This document shows positions 1 through 14,800 of a stretch of 64,000 nucleotides of DNA, in pieces. This DNA is from Casuarius casuarius (taxonomy: Eukaryota > Chordata > Aves > Casuariiformes > Casuariidae). The stretch lies in NCBI GenBank assembly GCA_003342895.1, contig PTFA01000302.1:945959-1009958 (forward strand), in the 5' to 3' direction. A model generated the notes under the pieces. The model had not been told where the DNA came from. It worked only from the letters and a program-made list of their open reading frames with translations, and did not search any database. Position 1 is the first letter of the stretch. Each line of letters starts with the position of its first letter. The translations under genes were made by a program, and so were the position numbers.

Positions 1-510
1 ACTTATATCTTGAAATTTGCTTAATGAAAAATGAGATTTATACACTAGCATTCATATTTGGGTGCCAGAAGTGGAACATGCAAACAACAAATTTATTTCC
101 TTTTCTGAAAGCCGTGGTTTCTGAAAGGAAGTAACTGCCGCTCAGCACTAAACCTCGCTGAGGCCACTTTTTCATTGCTAGAAAACAAATGCATTTGATA
201 ATCGATAAGCAAAGACCCCTTCCACTTAGAAAAGAGACAGGTGAGGGGAGGACAAAACAGAGATCTATAAAATCATGACTGGTGTGGAGACGGCGAGGAG
301 GGATCTCTAGGTAACCATCTTCCAGTGTGAGAGCAAAATGGCATTGAATGAAACTAGGAGGGGGCGGTTCAAAGGTAGGTACATTGGTAGGTAGGTACTC
401 CTTGCCTCAGGATGCCATGGGTGCTAGAAGATCATCGGGCTGCTCAGGGAGACTAGACACAGTCAGAGAAAAGGAATCCCTCGAGGGTTACAAAATACAC
501 CAAAAGTACA

Positions 511-537
511 TCTGGTTCAGGAAGCCCCTGAACCAGA
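511..537. repeat. Perfect 11-bp inverted repeat
   Basis: The arms tctggttcagg (511-521) and cctgaaccaga (527-537) are exact reverse complements around a 5-nt spacer. The hairpin lies inside an open segment (411-565) bounded by splice-like signals. No terminator role is implied in a vertebrate genome. Confidence 0.6.
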
Positions 538-3500
538 AACAGTTTGAGGATGAAGAGGTACTGTGGTAAGCTTTATATGCTTGTCCTGTTTTAATGCTCT
601 TCCTCACACCACCCATTTTCTTTTATTTCTGTCAGAGAGAGGACACCGGAGGTTTAGTTTGATTCAGGACAGCTGCTCTTGTGTTACATCGATCAAAATA
701 ATTTACAGTTAAGTGTCATACTTGTCCAACTGTTTCAGTCAAAAAAATCGACGCAAACATAAGACCCTGAAAAAAAAAATTTATACCCAAACGCTTTTCT
801 TTGACACAGCAGTCACAAAATACTTCAATTTTCCATTACAAAATCATTTTTACTGTTTAAAAATTTGCTTGCGCAGTGTATGAAGTGATACAACGACTAG
901 TTAGCTCACAGACTCATAACCACCCACGGACAAACACGGACCTCTAAAGCTAGGCAGATTCTCGGGGCAATAAAGCCTTGGCCAAGTCCTCTGCTGCATC
1001 TGACCTGTCAGAAGCACCTGAATTCTCCAGTCTAAAGCTAGCTACATCTGAGCACAGACAGCACTTCATGCAGCAACACAGAAATTAAGTGCAATTCAGT
1101 TGTGTGTGTTTTTATCGATTGTGAAGTCCTCATTGACCTCACTGGAAAAACATGAACCTACATCTAATGGCAGAATAAGATTTACGGTGAAGGCATTGAG
1201 GAGAACATGATGGGAAAAACAAAAAGAAAACCAAATAAACTAAAAACCCACCGAGGAATGCTGACCTTGTGCTTGAGTCAGGGATACAAGCAGAAAGCGG
1301 TAGCAAGATACTGAAGGAGTTACTGGTCGCTTCAGTGAACAGGTTTCTCATGGGTTTCATCTTGCACGCCAAGCAAGTGTCCAAACAGGCAAGAGGAACA
1401 GGTGGAACAGGGTGAGCTTCTGCCTGTTATGCTAATGGAAAACAAATGCGCAAAAAATGGCACTAGCAGAGGAATACTACTTCAAAGTAAAGAAAATAGT
1501 TACAGAAAAGTATCTTCAAAGAACCATGTGAATTTCTTCACAAAGGCATTATTTTCCCCACTCTGTACAGATGGCTGATATTACTCCCTGCATATTTAAA
1601 GCTGACAGATTTTTAGGACAGCAAGTAAGGGAACAAAAGAGATTCTGACATCTCATTCTTCTGTTGCCATTTCAGGGACATTCTGAACTATGGGGGAAAA
1701 GGAGCATCTGGATTGTGCTGATGATTTCAACCTGCAGTTAGCACAATCCCAAGAAGTCACTCTTCATAGAAACCAGTGTCCTGTTACAGGGTGAAATTCT
1801 TCTCAAGGTGGTAGTTTAAGTGACAGCCTTTGTTGTGGGGTCTTCATCAGCTCTCAACAGCAAAATCAAATCTGTAGATTCGTTTCCTCTTTTGCAGCTC
1901 AGTGATAACATTTCACAGAAAAGAAAAACAATATAAAGAGAAGAGGTTATTTTTTCCCCCCATTTTGTTCTTTACTCGTTTCCACCTTTTCCATTTCCAT
2001 CTAGTCAATTCTTTTATTTTCCTGTTGTGTTTGAAGAGTGGGAAATAACACTACAGCAGGTTTTACTAATAGTTGCAATAATGCAGCCTTGCACTGGGTG
2101 TGCCTTGTAAAATACAGTTCCAAACATCATCTGCTGTTGTAAACAGCATACAATGGAAATCACAGTATTAGAAGTGGAAGGGTGCAAAATTGAAGTGGAG
2201 GCACTGTTACAGTAGGAAAAACATGCCTCAAGGTTGGTGGCAGCATGCCTGCTACTTTTGGATAATCAATACCTGCTTTCATTACTTGCAGCCACTACAA
2301 GAAGGTGGGGCCCGTTGTACTGCCAAGTCTGTCAAACTAGATCACCATGTGCATTGACATAACTGAGCGTGATGAAAAGCTCATTGCTATGGGTAGCCAC
2401 ATAACCTCTGTAACTGCACGCTGGAGGCTCGTCTGCTCTCCTGCTTCCAGCAGCAGGTATTACGTAGCGTTTCTGATTATGGGAAACAACTTCTCCCATA
2501 GCACCTCTCTTACCCTGCCCCCAGGAGAATCAGAGTCTATGCTTGTTCATTTCTGACTTTTGTTTGCAATTACATCATCAACAAACATAAATGTAAGCTG
2601 TCAGTGTTGTCAGCTTTGCTCTTTGAGGAGTTTTCCTTCAAGACTCTCTCTTCCTCAGTGCCCTGAGACCCAAGTTTGCCTGTCTAAGCTTTATCACTTA
2701 AACATGAGCCAGGAACAATTTCGCTGTACTGGATTACAGCTTCTGAAGTTAAGGAAACTGAGCACCCTGTACTCCTAAGTAGCACTCAAGAAACTGGCCA
2801 TCCTGTTTCACTCTTGCAGTCTCCCTGGGCAGGGGCTTTATTACCAAAAGCACAGATTCAGGATTTCAGAGGTCCTGAGTTCCTGGAGCACTGTTGGCTC
2901 ACCTTGTTGGACCCTTCCTGTATCTGAGCAAAGCACACTGTATGTTGTGAAGGGTCTCCATGGGAAGCAGGGACAGAAGGATGTACAAGGTACTATTGCA
3001 GCACTGCATGTCTTCCATACATATTCCATATACCTGCATATCTTATGACAAAGCGATGGGCATTTCCATCAGTCTAGGCAATAAGCAGATGGGTTATTTA
3101 GGAAGGAACTATAGGAGTTCCCAATTGCACAGATGCAGCAACTGCCTGAGGTGGGCAGGAAAAACCCACCTAAAAAATTAAAGCTCTGTTTTGCTGTCTT
3201 CTTCATGCTTCCTCTTGCCACAGTCATATTCACATCAGGAAGCAAAGGAAGGAATGGAGACAAGAAGCTGAGGAGTTACTGCTCAGGTGTATCCTTCATC
3301 TCTTGTCTTATGAAATTGGCAAACTGGTTTAAGTTGGAGGTTGCCCTCACAAGGACTGATTCCCTTTAGTTAGACAGCTTGCCACAGCGTGCAAGAAATG
3401 TCTTGATATGTTGCTGTCAGACAGAGAAGAGACTTACCTCATACAGGCAGACTACAGTCAGGGAGTAAGCTGAAGAGCCTGGAAGTTTTGGAAACATTTT

Positions 3501-6225
3501 GTTTTTCATATACTGAACAGGCTTCTACTACGAGGAGGGGAGAATCACCTGGAGAGCTACACTCTTGGGGTGAAAAAATGACAATGGCTTCAGGCCAGAA
3601 AAACACTTGCTTTCACTGCAGCCTTGTATACCTTCTCTGTAGCAGTGAGTGCCTGTGAGGTTGCTCAGGCACAAGAGCTGGAAGGTTTGAAAGAGGTAAA
3701 GATATACAGTAACCCTGTAACCAACTTCAGTATTCCTGGTAGGGCAGCAAAGGTCTCTGGTCTGCAGACCTCTTTCTTGCTGACTTTGCCACTTGCGCGC
3801 AGCAACACATTTCTTGCTTGGATGGGGAAAACACAGTATTCATTTTCTGAAAGCTGGACTGCAGCGTTTCAGACACCTAACAGTTGAGCTACCCTTGTGT
3901 GATGCTGAAGTGTGGGCTTCTCCTGTGCTGACTGGATAAAGCGAAGACGACAGCTCTCTGTTCCTGTGCACATTATCAGTACACCCCCTTCCTCCCACAA
4001 CAGCACTGTGGTAGGTTCTTCTTGACTGAGCACCATCGGCCATAGTAGCCATCATCACGTGCTACCTCACAACCTACGCTTCAAATAAGAGAACCGTACT
4101 AGTCATCCTACATCTGTGGGATGCCAAAGGAGGATTTCATGCACACAGAGCCCTGCAGGATTCACACCTGCTCACTGTTTCTGAATATTAACACTTCATC
4201 GCTTCCACTATCCCGCAGCCCATGTCTCAGCATTTAGGGTCAAGCCTGCAACTGTAAAGCGCAAAGCTGCCCGTGAGGGGAAAAGATCCTCCCTGATGAA
4301 GACAACAACCCAATAAAGAGTTGAAGCAAAAACTTCAGCTGCCCTGAGCACTTACAATTATAGCTCCCTGGCCACAGAATCCAACCAACACGATGCACAC
4401 AGACAATGACTGCTTAATTAAAATCACCATGCATCTCAAAAAACAAATAAAAGGATGGCACAGCTCCCAGAACAACAGCTCTTAATGAAAAGTGATGAGC
4501 GCAGGAAGGAATTTCCTTTCGAAAAATTCCCTCATTAGTATTTTTGAAAGGGTACACAGCTGAAAAATGTCTCATTGAGATGGTGAGGCCAAATTTTTAG
4601 GGAGAAATCATGGAAATCATGCCTCCACAGATATCCTACAGGGATATTCCTACGGATTTTGATGGAATCAAGATTTTAGCCACCATATCCTCATTTCATT
4701 GAACGCTACTGGATCACCAGAAGCAGTGGTTCAGGTCTAGCACAACCCATGTGCACTTTTGAGTGAAACACCAGCATACTGGAGTCTTTCAAGTATGAAA
4801 AGGCTTAGGTGACTTGCCTTCGTTCCTTCCTCCTAAATCTGAACTGAAACCGAACATGGGCTGAGATCCACAGAAGCTGCTATACTTTTGACCACTGGTT
4901 AGAGTAGTGCTGAATCTCCTCCTTATCCATTTACTATTTGATCAAGGGTGTCAGGCCCAGAGAGATGATCAGGTGCATTGCAGTTTGAGTATCTTTTCCA
5001 GAGGCTTCCACTTTTTTTTCCTGGAAAATGCCACAGTGAGGAAAACAGATACCATATGAATACCTGCTTAATCCCCACCCCTCATTACCTCCGCATCAGC
5101 ATCCCTCCCAAAACTTCAAAGTCTTAACACAAACCCTGAAAAGGAGCTCAGGACCATCTGAGTCTTCCAGGGACTTTCTTTGTGTATGAGTTTTGTCTGG
5201 AAAGTACTCAGCAGACAGTACAGTGCTCAGTGGTAATATAAATCATGAAATAGACATATTTATCCATTATTCTGCATAAATCTGTCTATTATTCTGGATA
5301 ATCCTTAGTGCAACTCATAAGCTGATAGACAGCTGAACTTCATTAGTTGTCTACTTCAACTAACCTCCAGAATCATTTGTACTGCTAGCGAGCATTGACC
5401 TTGCTTTACTATAACTCGAGCTGGATGGAAAATGCAAAATCTTCATTTAGCAAATTACTTTTCTGTCTAAAGCTAAGGTGGAAATTTTCTAGGTAAAGTT
5501 TCATAGATCATACACTCTCTCTTTTCTCTAGAAAACCAGAAAAGTTTTGAAAGACACTGCTTTTTATCAATTATTTTTTCTGTATATTTTTTAAAAACAC
5601 ATTTTGGTTAAAAAATGCTAACTAGATATTGATCAGAGTTTTACTTCATAAAAATATAGAACAAGGACTTTTCATTAGGCTGAATAGACTATTTGTGGAA
5701 AAATAATTCATTAACTCTCTATACAGCCATTTTGCCACTATTTGCCCCATTTTAAATTGATGACGTTCAATATATATCATTCCACTGTGTGCTCCTGAAA
5801 AGAAGAAAGACAGGATTTGATTGGTATTGGCTTAATATAATCACATTTCCACAGCTCCACAGAAAAGCATGCCTCTCTTTTTTTTCTCTTATGCCTCATA
5901 CACTCCTTAAATATCTCTTCATGCTGCCGCACAGGACATTGTAAAGCTCAGAGCACATCTGTAATTGCAACAAGAGGTTGAATGGAGATGCAGAGAGCAG
6001 AGGAGCGGGGAAACAGCTACACAATGCTGATTATGTTCAATGAAGCATGTGCTGATTGTAACACTTTGAAAAGCATTAAGAAATTTGTAACTCTTCCATT
6101 AAGAAGTAAGTAAATAAATCACAAAGATTTTAATCCAGTTTCAGACATCCAAGGGGAAGCTGTGATTCCTTATGCTAGTTTTCCCCTAAACAGGCTTCTG
6201 ATGAAGATCTTTAAAAAAAATTTTT

Positions 6226-6262
6226 GGCTTGATGAAAATTTAGATCAGAATCTCATCAAGCC
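6226..6262. repeat. 10-bp inverted repeat, 17-nt spacer
   Basis: The arms ggcttgatga (6226-6235) and tcatcaagcc (6253-6262) are exact reverse complements. This may be the remnant of a small palindromic repeat or a chance structure. It has no neighbour that suggests a function. Confidence 0.45.
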
Positions 6263-9200
6263 CGTGATTTTAGCATAATTTGTTTTTCTTGTTTAGCCAT
6301 TTTTATTGTACCTATGATAGACATTCCCCCCTGAGCAACTAAAACTTCCCTGCGAGACAGGAAATAAGTGGGAAAAAGAATTTAGACCTTCTGCTGTGGA
6401 AAGGGAACAAAGTGGTCTTGTCAGTCAGCATGGAATAATGGCCAGAGTCTGTAGGGAAGACACCAGCCCTAACTCTGATACTTGAATCCTATCCAACTTT
6501 CTGCTTGTTATTTTCAAAATAATGGCAGAAAAGACCCAAATGAAGGAATTAATACATAGAGCTGGGCTTTGTGTTTTAATCCTTACAGTCCATTTGGATT
6601 AGCCAATTATATTGGAGTCTCAGCGCTTCACAACAAAATGTTTTCACTGGAGGCTTCCTCTCTTAGCTTGAGAACGTGACAGCTTGCCTACCAAATGAGA
6701 AGCTTTCAGGGTTGACCTGTGTAACACACTGGATTTCCTAGTGCAACAGTGCTGGGTTTAGCCGCTTTTCTGTGCAGGGCTTTTCTGTTGCTGAAAAATG
6801 ACTCTTGTTGTTTGTGAGATAAAGTTATTAGCATAAAACTCTTTCTTCAGGCTTTTGTCTGACAATAGTCGTCAGCTAAGGATATTCACATCCTCTGTTA
6901 CTTGGGTATCTGCTGATACAAGTACAATTGCTGATGGGTTTGAGACTGCACTTCTGCACTCAAGGGAACAATTGCCTTGTTTTATGCCCAAGGGAAAGAA
7001 CAAGATAAAATTCCCAACAAGCACAGAGGGACTCAGTATGAGAGCCTGAGACCAGCTGTCATTATCTTTTCAAACTGGTCATGCTAATGAGACCATATTC
7101 CAACTTATCAACAAAGCATCGTTCTAGCTAAGTTTTCCTTTCTCTTTGAAGAGGCTCTAAGGTGTTGGGTTTCTCTTGCTTTTTAACCATCGTTGAAGAT
7201 TCAACAAACTTCCACCTTGTGAGGACTGATGTGGGTTTCAAAGGGTATCCGTGTTACTTTTCAGTAGTCTGGCAAGCTCTCTGCTGAGCCAAGGAGCCCG
7301 ACGCAGCTGCTGGACGTGTCATCCCCACAGCGCCATAAGGTTTCTGCCTCCTCTCCAATTCACAAGGGGAACTGTGTTACTCAGATGGGGGATCTGTGCT
7401 CTAGAGACCCTTAATGATCAATGTGATCGTGACCAAGTATCTATCTGCTTGGCAAATAAGCATGCTCAGTGTATGATCTAGGTGCACTAAGTATCCTGCC
7501 CAGCCTCAGCCCTGGCTTCTTGCCTGTGCAGCACATAAAAGAACTGGCTTGATCTCTAACTGGCTAACATCTGGAAAGCTTATTAAATCTGACAGGTGTA
7601 GGATCACATGCTCTGACACTGAACCTTAACACTACATGGGAGTTCTTACCACTACCTCATTTCTTCAGATCAGGCATTTTGTTTGTGAATAGAAAAGTAA
7701 CCATTAGGACACTGGGCTAAGGACTGCATAAGAAACTCATCTGCCAGCCATCTTCCTGCATCATCAAAAGCAGAGACTACGCTGGTCCCAGCAACTTCAA
7801 CAGACCCCACAGCAGCTTCCTACCAGTGTGCAATGCAAATAAGAAGCCCTGGGAAAGCAAACGAAGTCTGCAGCATGTGCTGCATGTCTCTTCAGTCACT
7901 GGTTAGCTGCATGTCCTCAAGGCAGGGTACCCAAGGCTGAGATCAGCAGGGGCTGTAGATCGTAGGGGCTTCAGGTCACAGAAATACCAGGAGGCAGAAG
8001 AATGCACAGTATCTGTCTGCTGCACTGATGGGAAAGACCCGGGGAAATACAGTAAGAAAACACAATTTGGATCTAACTGCTTTGATGCTTGGCTCCAGAC
8101 TTGTTGTTTATCCAAATTAAATACCTGCTCAGGGAAGCACTTCATTATGAAAATATTTTGTTTACATAGCTTATTGCTTAGTATTAATCTCAAACAGCAT
8201 TTCACTCCTTTTGAACTGTGTGAAGAAATGGACCTCCTAGCAAGTGGGGACACACTAAGGGAGAAACTCTGTGCAATTACTTCACCACTATCACAGCAAG
8301 ATGGCCAGAATGCCTGGATCAGTTTATAAATGGGAAAATTTCTTCCACACTGTTGAAGGTTGCCTCATTTAGAAACTGTCCAGATTTCTCTGTGATTTAC
8401 ATCCTTGCTGTGAGGTGTATTTGGGAATTCATAGCTTCAACCTCTTCTCAGGGACTGATTTGACTGCTGTGTGTTTTGTGCAGGTCTGTGTGCACAGGTG
8501 TTCTGAGAGGAAGAGGGTGAAGCATGAAAAACTTTAGAGTTTCAGCAGATAGCATACTTAGCTGACATACCTGCCTGGTTTGAAAACCGTGAACTACTTG
8601 AACAGCTTATTAAATGGCAAACAATGTGGTGAAAAATGCAGCCACCAGAAGAGGCTCTTGTCATTGTAATGTTAAGGATGTGGGCTGATTTCTGTTTCTT
8701 TCTGCCTGTCTCCTCCAGTTAGAGCAATGTGAACTGTACTTTTGAAGCCCAAGAAGACTGGCATACAGGTACTGCTGAACTACTGATGTGCAACTCAGCC
8801 ACCTCCACCTGTGCCTTCTGCGGTTCCCTGTGCTATGAAGCTTCCCCCTTCTCCCCAGGTTGCTTTATTTTATAACCTCAGCTCTCAAAACAGCTTCTCT
8901 CCTCCTTCCATGGAGCATTTTTATGAGTATTGTTCTTCTGCTCGCCTGAAAAAGTACCTCTGCAGCAATTCTTTTTCTTGAGGAGCTGATGAAGGAAGAG
9001 GACGCAACTGTATATGGGTCCCCTCCCAGAAGTCACAGTCTTTCTCCCTCAGATGGTTACTCCATCCTGACTTAGAGGACACACTACCCTGCATAGCTGA
9101 GCTTGCTCACTCCTGGGCAGCTTCCTCTCTGCAATTCCACAGGGAGGTTTATCACCCTTCCTTGGGGCTTGATCGCTTTAAGCTAGGCAGCTTAGTGACC

Positions 9201-10595
9201 TCCAGGGATTTAGGCAACATTCATAAAATCAGTTAATCATAATCTTTTGTGACTGTCTTCAACTTTTTTCTCTACATATCCCTCTAGGAGCCCCTGGTCA
9301 AGGATCTTTTTATTGTTCAGCTCTACCTGAAATGTGTCTCTCTTCTCTTTCCTTCTTAGAGAAAGAGATGCTATTTTGCTGCTCAAATTCAGCCCTTGGA
9401 TAAAGGTGCAAAATAGAGCCTCTGGACAGATCATTATATTTTTAGATGATTCACACACTCTGATCTCCTGCAGGAGAAGGTGAAAGTAAATGTTTTAGTC
9501 TCCTAAACTGGCTGCATAATATGATAGTATGATAATATGGTAACACAAATTCTAAGGAGCCTACTTCATCTCCTATCCCTGAAGCCTTTCTGTGGTCTGA
9601 ACGATACACAAAACAAAGATCTCTGATATTTCAAATAAGAAGACCTTAAGACACATGCTCAAAAGGTCAAAAATATTGAATGACATTGGCCAATAGTGAT
9701 GGAAGGCACCACATACATGAATTCACTCTCCTACTTCTGACATTCTAATATAAAGTCACCTAGTAAACCTGAATTCAACATGGTATTTGCTCCATGCCTG
9801 TGCTAGATTAAATAAACCACCACAATTTCCACTTAGACAGTACAAATCAGTTAGTTTGCATGCTCTCTGCATTTAGCAACAACATAATAATATGTTTCTT
9901 CCCCAAAGATCAATCAAAATGGAGCCTCCATAGAACTGGCTCCTGTAAAAGCCCTTGTTGGCTGAGTAAGGTAAGAATCATAACTCACGCTTTTATTGAT
10001 TTCAAACTAAGCTAAAGCCAGGTTTGCTGAAATCTACCTAATGTTTTTCATCTCTCCACATTTTCAAGAAAATGTTGGCTCTACATTGAACTATTTACAT
10101 CTTCTATATGAAGCTAATTAAGGGTTGATAGCTGTGTCATTACCTGAAAATTTGGATCATTGCAGAGCCTAAATAGTAAACAGCTACAGGCTGAGGAACA
10201 GTTCTGCACAGAACAAGCTCACACTCCTTCGTAGAGAAGAGGGTCCTTGCAGGAGAGGACATGGAACTAAAAGCCACTGTCCACAAACACAAGATACGTC
10301 TAAAACCTTCCTAGGGATAACAGGATATTCTGGGAAGCCTGTTGAGAATTTACTTCCAGATATAGCAGAGGAGATAAGACCAGAGTTCTTCTGGATTCCC
10401 ACTCCCTGCACTTTAGTGCTTGTATAATATGTAATTCAGTTATCCCTTAGAAACAAGGAACCCATTGGAGGTCTTTTCACTCAGGTCTTAATGTTAGTGG
10501 AGCATTAGCCCTGCATTAGCTCCCACAGACAGGAGCTGCTGCACTGCGTAAGACAACCAGCTCCCGTAGCTGAGGCAGCATCACACCTAGCTGCA

Positions 10596-10616
10596 GCTCC
10601 CCACAGCGTGGGGAGC
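10596..10616. repeat. GC-rich 8-bp stem with 5-nt loop
   Basis: gctcccca and tggggagc are exact reverse complements around cagcg. The stem is short but unusually GC-rich for its surroundings. Confidence 0.45.
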
Positions 10617-11643
10617 AAATGGTTTAGGTGAGTTGAGGTCTTAGGAGCATCAGTAAGGTCAGGTTAGAAAGATACTTTATTTTTGCTCACACAGAGTTCG
10701 GCAAACAAGAGGTGTGTTCAATATTCACTGCGTGTGAGATCATTTAAAAGGACAAAATTACCTCCATCCTCATTCACTCCTGACAGTCACTCTTGGTCTT
10801 TTTGATGGCCTGTTTGGATCTCAAACTGCAGAGATGACACTACCCACACTATCTTGATTTGCCTTCCAACTGCTTCCCTCCTGAAGACTTCGGTTAGTCT
10901 GTCAGCCCCTTGATGCAGAGATAGTCTTTCTGTTCTGTATTTGCACAAAATGTAACATAAAGAGGTACTAGTTCCTGCCTGGGGCTGTTATGTGTTACGG
11001 CAACAGTATCATAGCCAGTCCTAATTGCTGTGTGCAAGAGTTCTGTATGAACTAAATGACTTCCAAAATCTGGAACCCAAATGGATCAAAACCTAGCATT
11101 TTCTGAAAACCACCACTTTCTTAAATTCTGGCCAAGCAGCTTTGTGACCAGATCCTTGCACTAGTATCTTGCAGAGATGAACCACTGTGTTCCTCCAGGA
11201 AGAAACAAACAGAATGTGCCCTCTCTTTTCCTGCTGTCATTTCAATATGTAAGTTTTGCAAAAGCTCAATGAAGATCACATAGTGTTTTGTCATTAAACC
11301 CTAACTATATTTGGCTGTGCTATAGAAGCTCAGATCAGTGCTACTGATGAAATCAAGATGTTTTCTGTCAAAGGAAAGATTCCTGATGTGGTTGCTCAGA
11401 AAGGCAGGCGGAACTAATTTTCCACAAAGACCTGCTCAGAATTTCTGGCTTATTTGTATGCTGATCTTTTTTGTTCAAGGACACCAGTTTGCCACCCTAT
11501 TAATCCCTAAATAATAACATGCTCTTCCAGTAAATGAGAATAACTTTACAGACTACATCACTGATCTGGCAAGCAGCTGCCTACTGTCCCACTGAAACCA
11601 TGTGGGATCCACTTGTGACAAGGGTCAGCTTGACTGAAAAATC

Positions 11644-11669
11644 AAAAAAAAGAAAAAAGAAAAAAAAAA
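11644..11669. repeat. A-rich simple repeat
   Basis: A run of A interrupted by single G residues, low complexity. No SINE or processed-pseudogene body is recognisable upstream, so I do not call it a retroposon tail. Confidence 0.7.
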
Positions 11670-11850
11670 CAAGCTCCCAGGAATAATAGATTTTCTTCAT
11701 CTGTAAACTACTGTCACAGCAACTACTTAAAGATGACAAGCTGTAAGACTAGCTACTTAACACAAAAAATAAGAAAAAAGGGCACAGCACCAAGCTGTTA
11801 CAGAAAGCTGAGTTTTGCTTGACAGAGAGTGTAGCGTCCACTGGAATCTG

Positions 11851-11875
11851 ATCATGACATGAGTGATGTCATGAT
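11851..11875. repeat. Perfect 10-bp inverted repeat
   Basis: atcatgacat (11851-11860) and atgtcatgat (11866-11875) are exact reverse complements around gagtg. Probably incidental. Confidence 0.5.
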
Positions 11876-14800
11876 GCTACTGCATCACAAGCTTCAGTTC
11901 CTAAAATGCAGGGAGTTTCCTAGATATTTCTCCATTCAGGCAGGGACTAACCTTAGCCCAATTTACAGAGGTGCTCCAGCAAGAAGACAGCTGAAGACAA
12001 AGTTCACTGTAGAGTATTGTGTTCTGCTGGGTGAACAACAGAGCCAGAAAGTGAGGTGCCATTGATCAGTTCATCTATGCTCTCCACAGCCCCTGAAAAC
12101 CAAGTCTAAAAAAGCTGCCTGTTGTCAGGGAGGAATGGGAAAAGGGAGTCCTGTGTTTCCCTTCGTTGGCAGCCAGCTTACAACAATCACATGGACTCCC
12201 GTGAGCATGGGTGGGGAATGAGGAATGCGAGCAGCAATCAGTAATATTGCAAGCTCTTTTGTAATATTTATGTCTGAAGTGGCAAATTGCTGGATTCCAC
12301 TACAGACAGGTGTGTGTACCTCCTCAGTACAGGTCTGGCAGGAAGAAGAAGACCTAACCCTTTGCCATTCCCTGATGAAAACACCAAACTCAATCCTTCA
12401 TTTTGTCTGGCTTTTGATAGTGAAAACAAAATCATTAAAAACACATTTTGTAATTTAGACTATTTACTCACATTATCCAAAAAGAGAGGCTGTAGAGGGT
12501 GGGACAAGTTTTGAATTTACTTTTGCCAGGTGCTCTCAGAGCTGTAAGCATCACAATATCTAGGAGCTCCTTTTTGAGAAGGAATGTCAACATGTTTCTA
12601 CACAAAACCTGGCCTGTGCTCCTGCTCTGGAAAAAAAAAGTTGTAACTTAAATAAATCTCCTCCTGCTCACCTTTGTGAGCAAAAGCACTCAAAAGCAGT
12701 CATCTATTCTGGAAGAGAGCATTTCTGTTGGAGGATCCTCCCCGCCCCCCTCAAAACCGAACAACAGCATATGAGGTATACATTGTACAAGGATGATTTT
12801 TAACTGAAGATTAGGAAATCCATACTCTTCTGAAAGATGCCTTCAGGTTCAAAATCAGTTCTGTTCTGTACTGTGATAGCCATCAGTCCAATCAGGCAGC
12901 ACTCTTCCAGCTGCTAGCCACTTAGGCAGCAAAGCAACACTAACGAAAAGAGAAAGACTTTGCCTAGAAAATTTCTTTGTGTCCAAACTCTGTTACACAA
13001 TCACACATGCTCCATTATATGATCTTTTCCTTCAGAACATATTAAACATGGTTCTTACACTCCTTGCTTGCAAAATAAAGATAATTATTTAGCACAACTC
13101 TCCAGAGCACATAGCCAATCATTTGACTATATTAACTATGCACAAGAGCTGTGAGAAGCTGGAACACAACAGAATCTGGGTTGCCACCCACAGAAAGATA
13201 TGAAATTTCCTCCCCATAATATTCTACCCTTTTTCTTCAGGAATTGGCAGAGAGTCAGGGAGGAATCCAGAACAGAGCAATGCATCACTTTGTTTCACAG
13301 GCTCCTTTGTCTCAGTCTTCCAGACTTGAATTAAAGCAGATTATTCTGCTGCAATCATTACTCACAACAATTGAACTCTCCGTCACTTCACTGGAGCAGG
13401 AGCACACCCCATAGCATAAATTGTCATTTAACTCCAGATCATGCTCTGCCAGGCTGTCACGGCAATGCAGGTAAGGAGAAAGGCTTAAGGGGTGTCTTCA
13501 TCTTTTTTCATGGGATGTTCATGCCTTGGGAAGTTGCACAGGGTGAGAACAGCCACTGGTGTACGGGCGGCATGCACCATGAACATCACACAGCAGTGCA
13601 GCTGGAGGGAAGCACCCAATGGTAGCAAAGGTGCAGAGAATTTGAGCTCCCAAATTGAGGCAGCAGAGACATCTGAGCTCTCAAATGGGGAACCAGGAAA
13701 GAAATTCTGATTCTTGGACTCGTGATTTCTTCTCTGGTCTGCTTTTGGGACTGTACAACATCTCACTGCTCCTTTCTTGCAGATAAGATTGTGTTTCATC
13801 CTTAACAAATATAATAGACGCATAAAAGCAACAAACATGATTTCTTCTGAGTCCCTCTCCAAATTATTCTTCTTTATGAGCTAATGTAGTTAACTAGGTT
13901 GGAATATAAAATGATCATCCATAGACTCTGCTTCCTGCAGTTGGTTTAACACTTCTGCTATTTTTAGCATTATTCTGAGAACTGAAAATATGTTTTGATA
14001 AATATGCTGTCTTTTAGGCAGACACATAAACAGTGAAAAAGTCTATTCATATTAAAGTCACAAGAATCACCACATCCAAGCCACTGGAGGGCAAAGGTCT
14101 CTGTAATGCATGTTTTCTGTTTGGTACCAACAATTTATTCTATTTTCGTGAGGCAACCAAAGGATCAGGGTAAACTCAGACTGTGTATATCCACAGTTTA
14201 AGCCCATTCACAGGGTGCATGTGTGAGGTCTGTGCGTTACTGGAAGATCACTGTTCAATTTCCTGTAACTAGCTACAGTAAGAGCTGGATAACCTACAGA
14301 TCACATAGCGCAAATGCCTTCTGGAAGGCATTTTGTGGGCTGGAATTATCAGTAGCAAAGACTGATTCAAAATTCCCACCGTGAAAAAGTCCTGGTCCCA
14401 CTATCAGCAAAATAGATTCCTATTTTGTCTTATGTCTTTTGTGTTCCAGGTCCTTCAAGTTATGAAAACTGAAAGATGGAGGATACAAAATCACTTTTTA
14501 GGGCAAAACCTTCTGTACAGACAGAAAAAGACTCGCAAACATAACTTGATTACAAACATCTATTCTATGGATTGCACCTCAAAAAGCTCTTTTTCTTGAA
14601 CCTACCCCTCCTTCTAGTCTTCAAACAACACCCTATGCTCAGCAAACTTACCCACAGAAGCAAAATTCCCGTGTGAAATTCCCATTCCCTGGAAGATGAG
14701 CACGTAAGAAGAGAGAATGAAAAAACGACCAACACATGGCAAACATCACAGAACTTTCCAGTTTTCCCAGTGGCCCACACCATATCTCCCTTACTTACAC

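Larger units (their letters stand above)
1..11640. other. Unique non-coding sequence, no gene seen
   Basis: No reading frame here has a recognisable domain, and frames are short in both directions. The stretch holds small perfect hairpins (listed separately) and one splice-bounded open segment at 411-565 that is discussed as a finding. Around 1115-1150 and 4800-4960 there are faint resemblances to ancient sauropsid repeats, too weak to call. I see no young transposon, tRNA or long tandem array. Confidence 0.6.
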
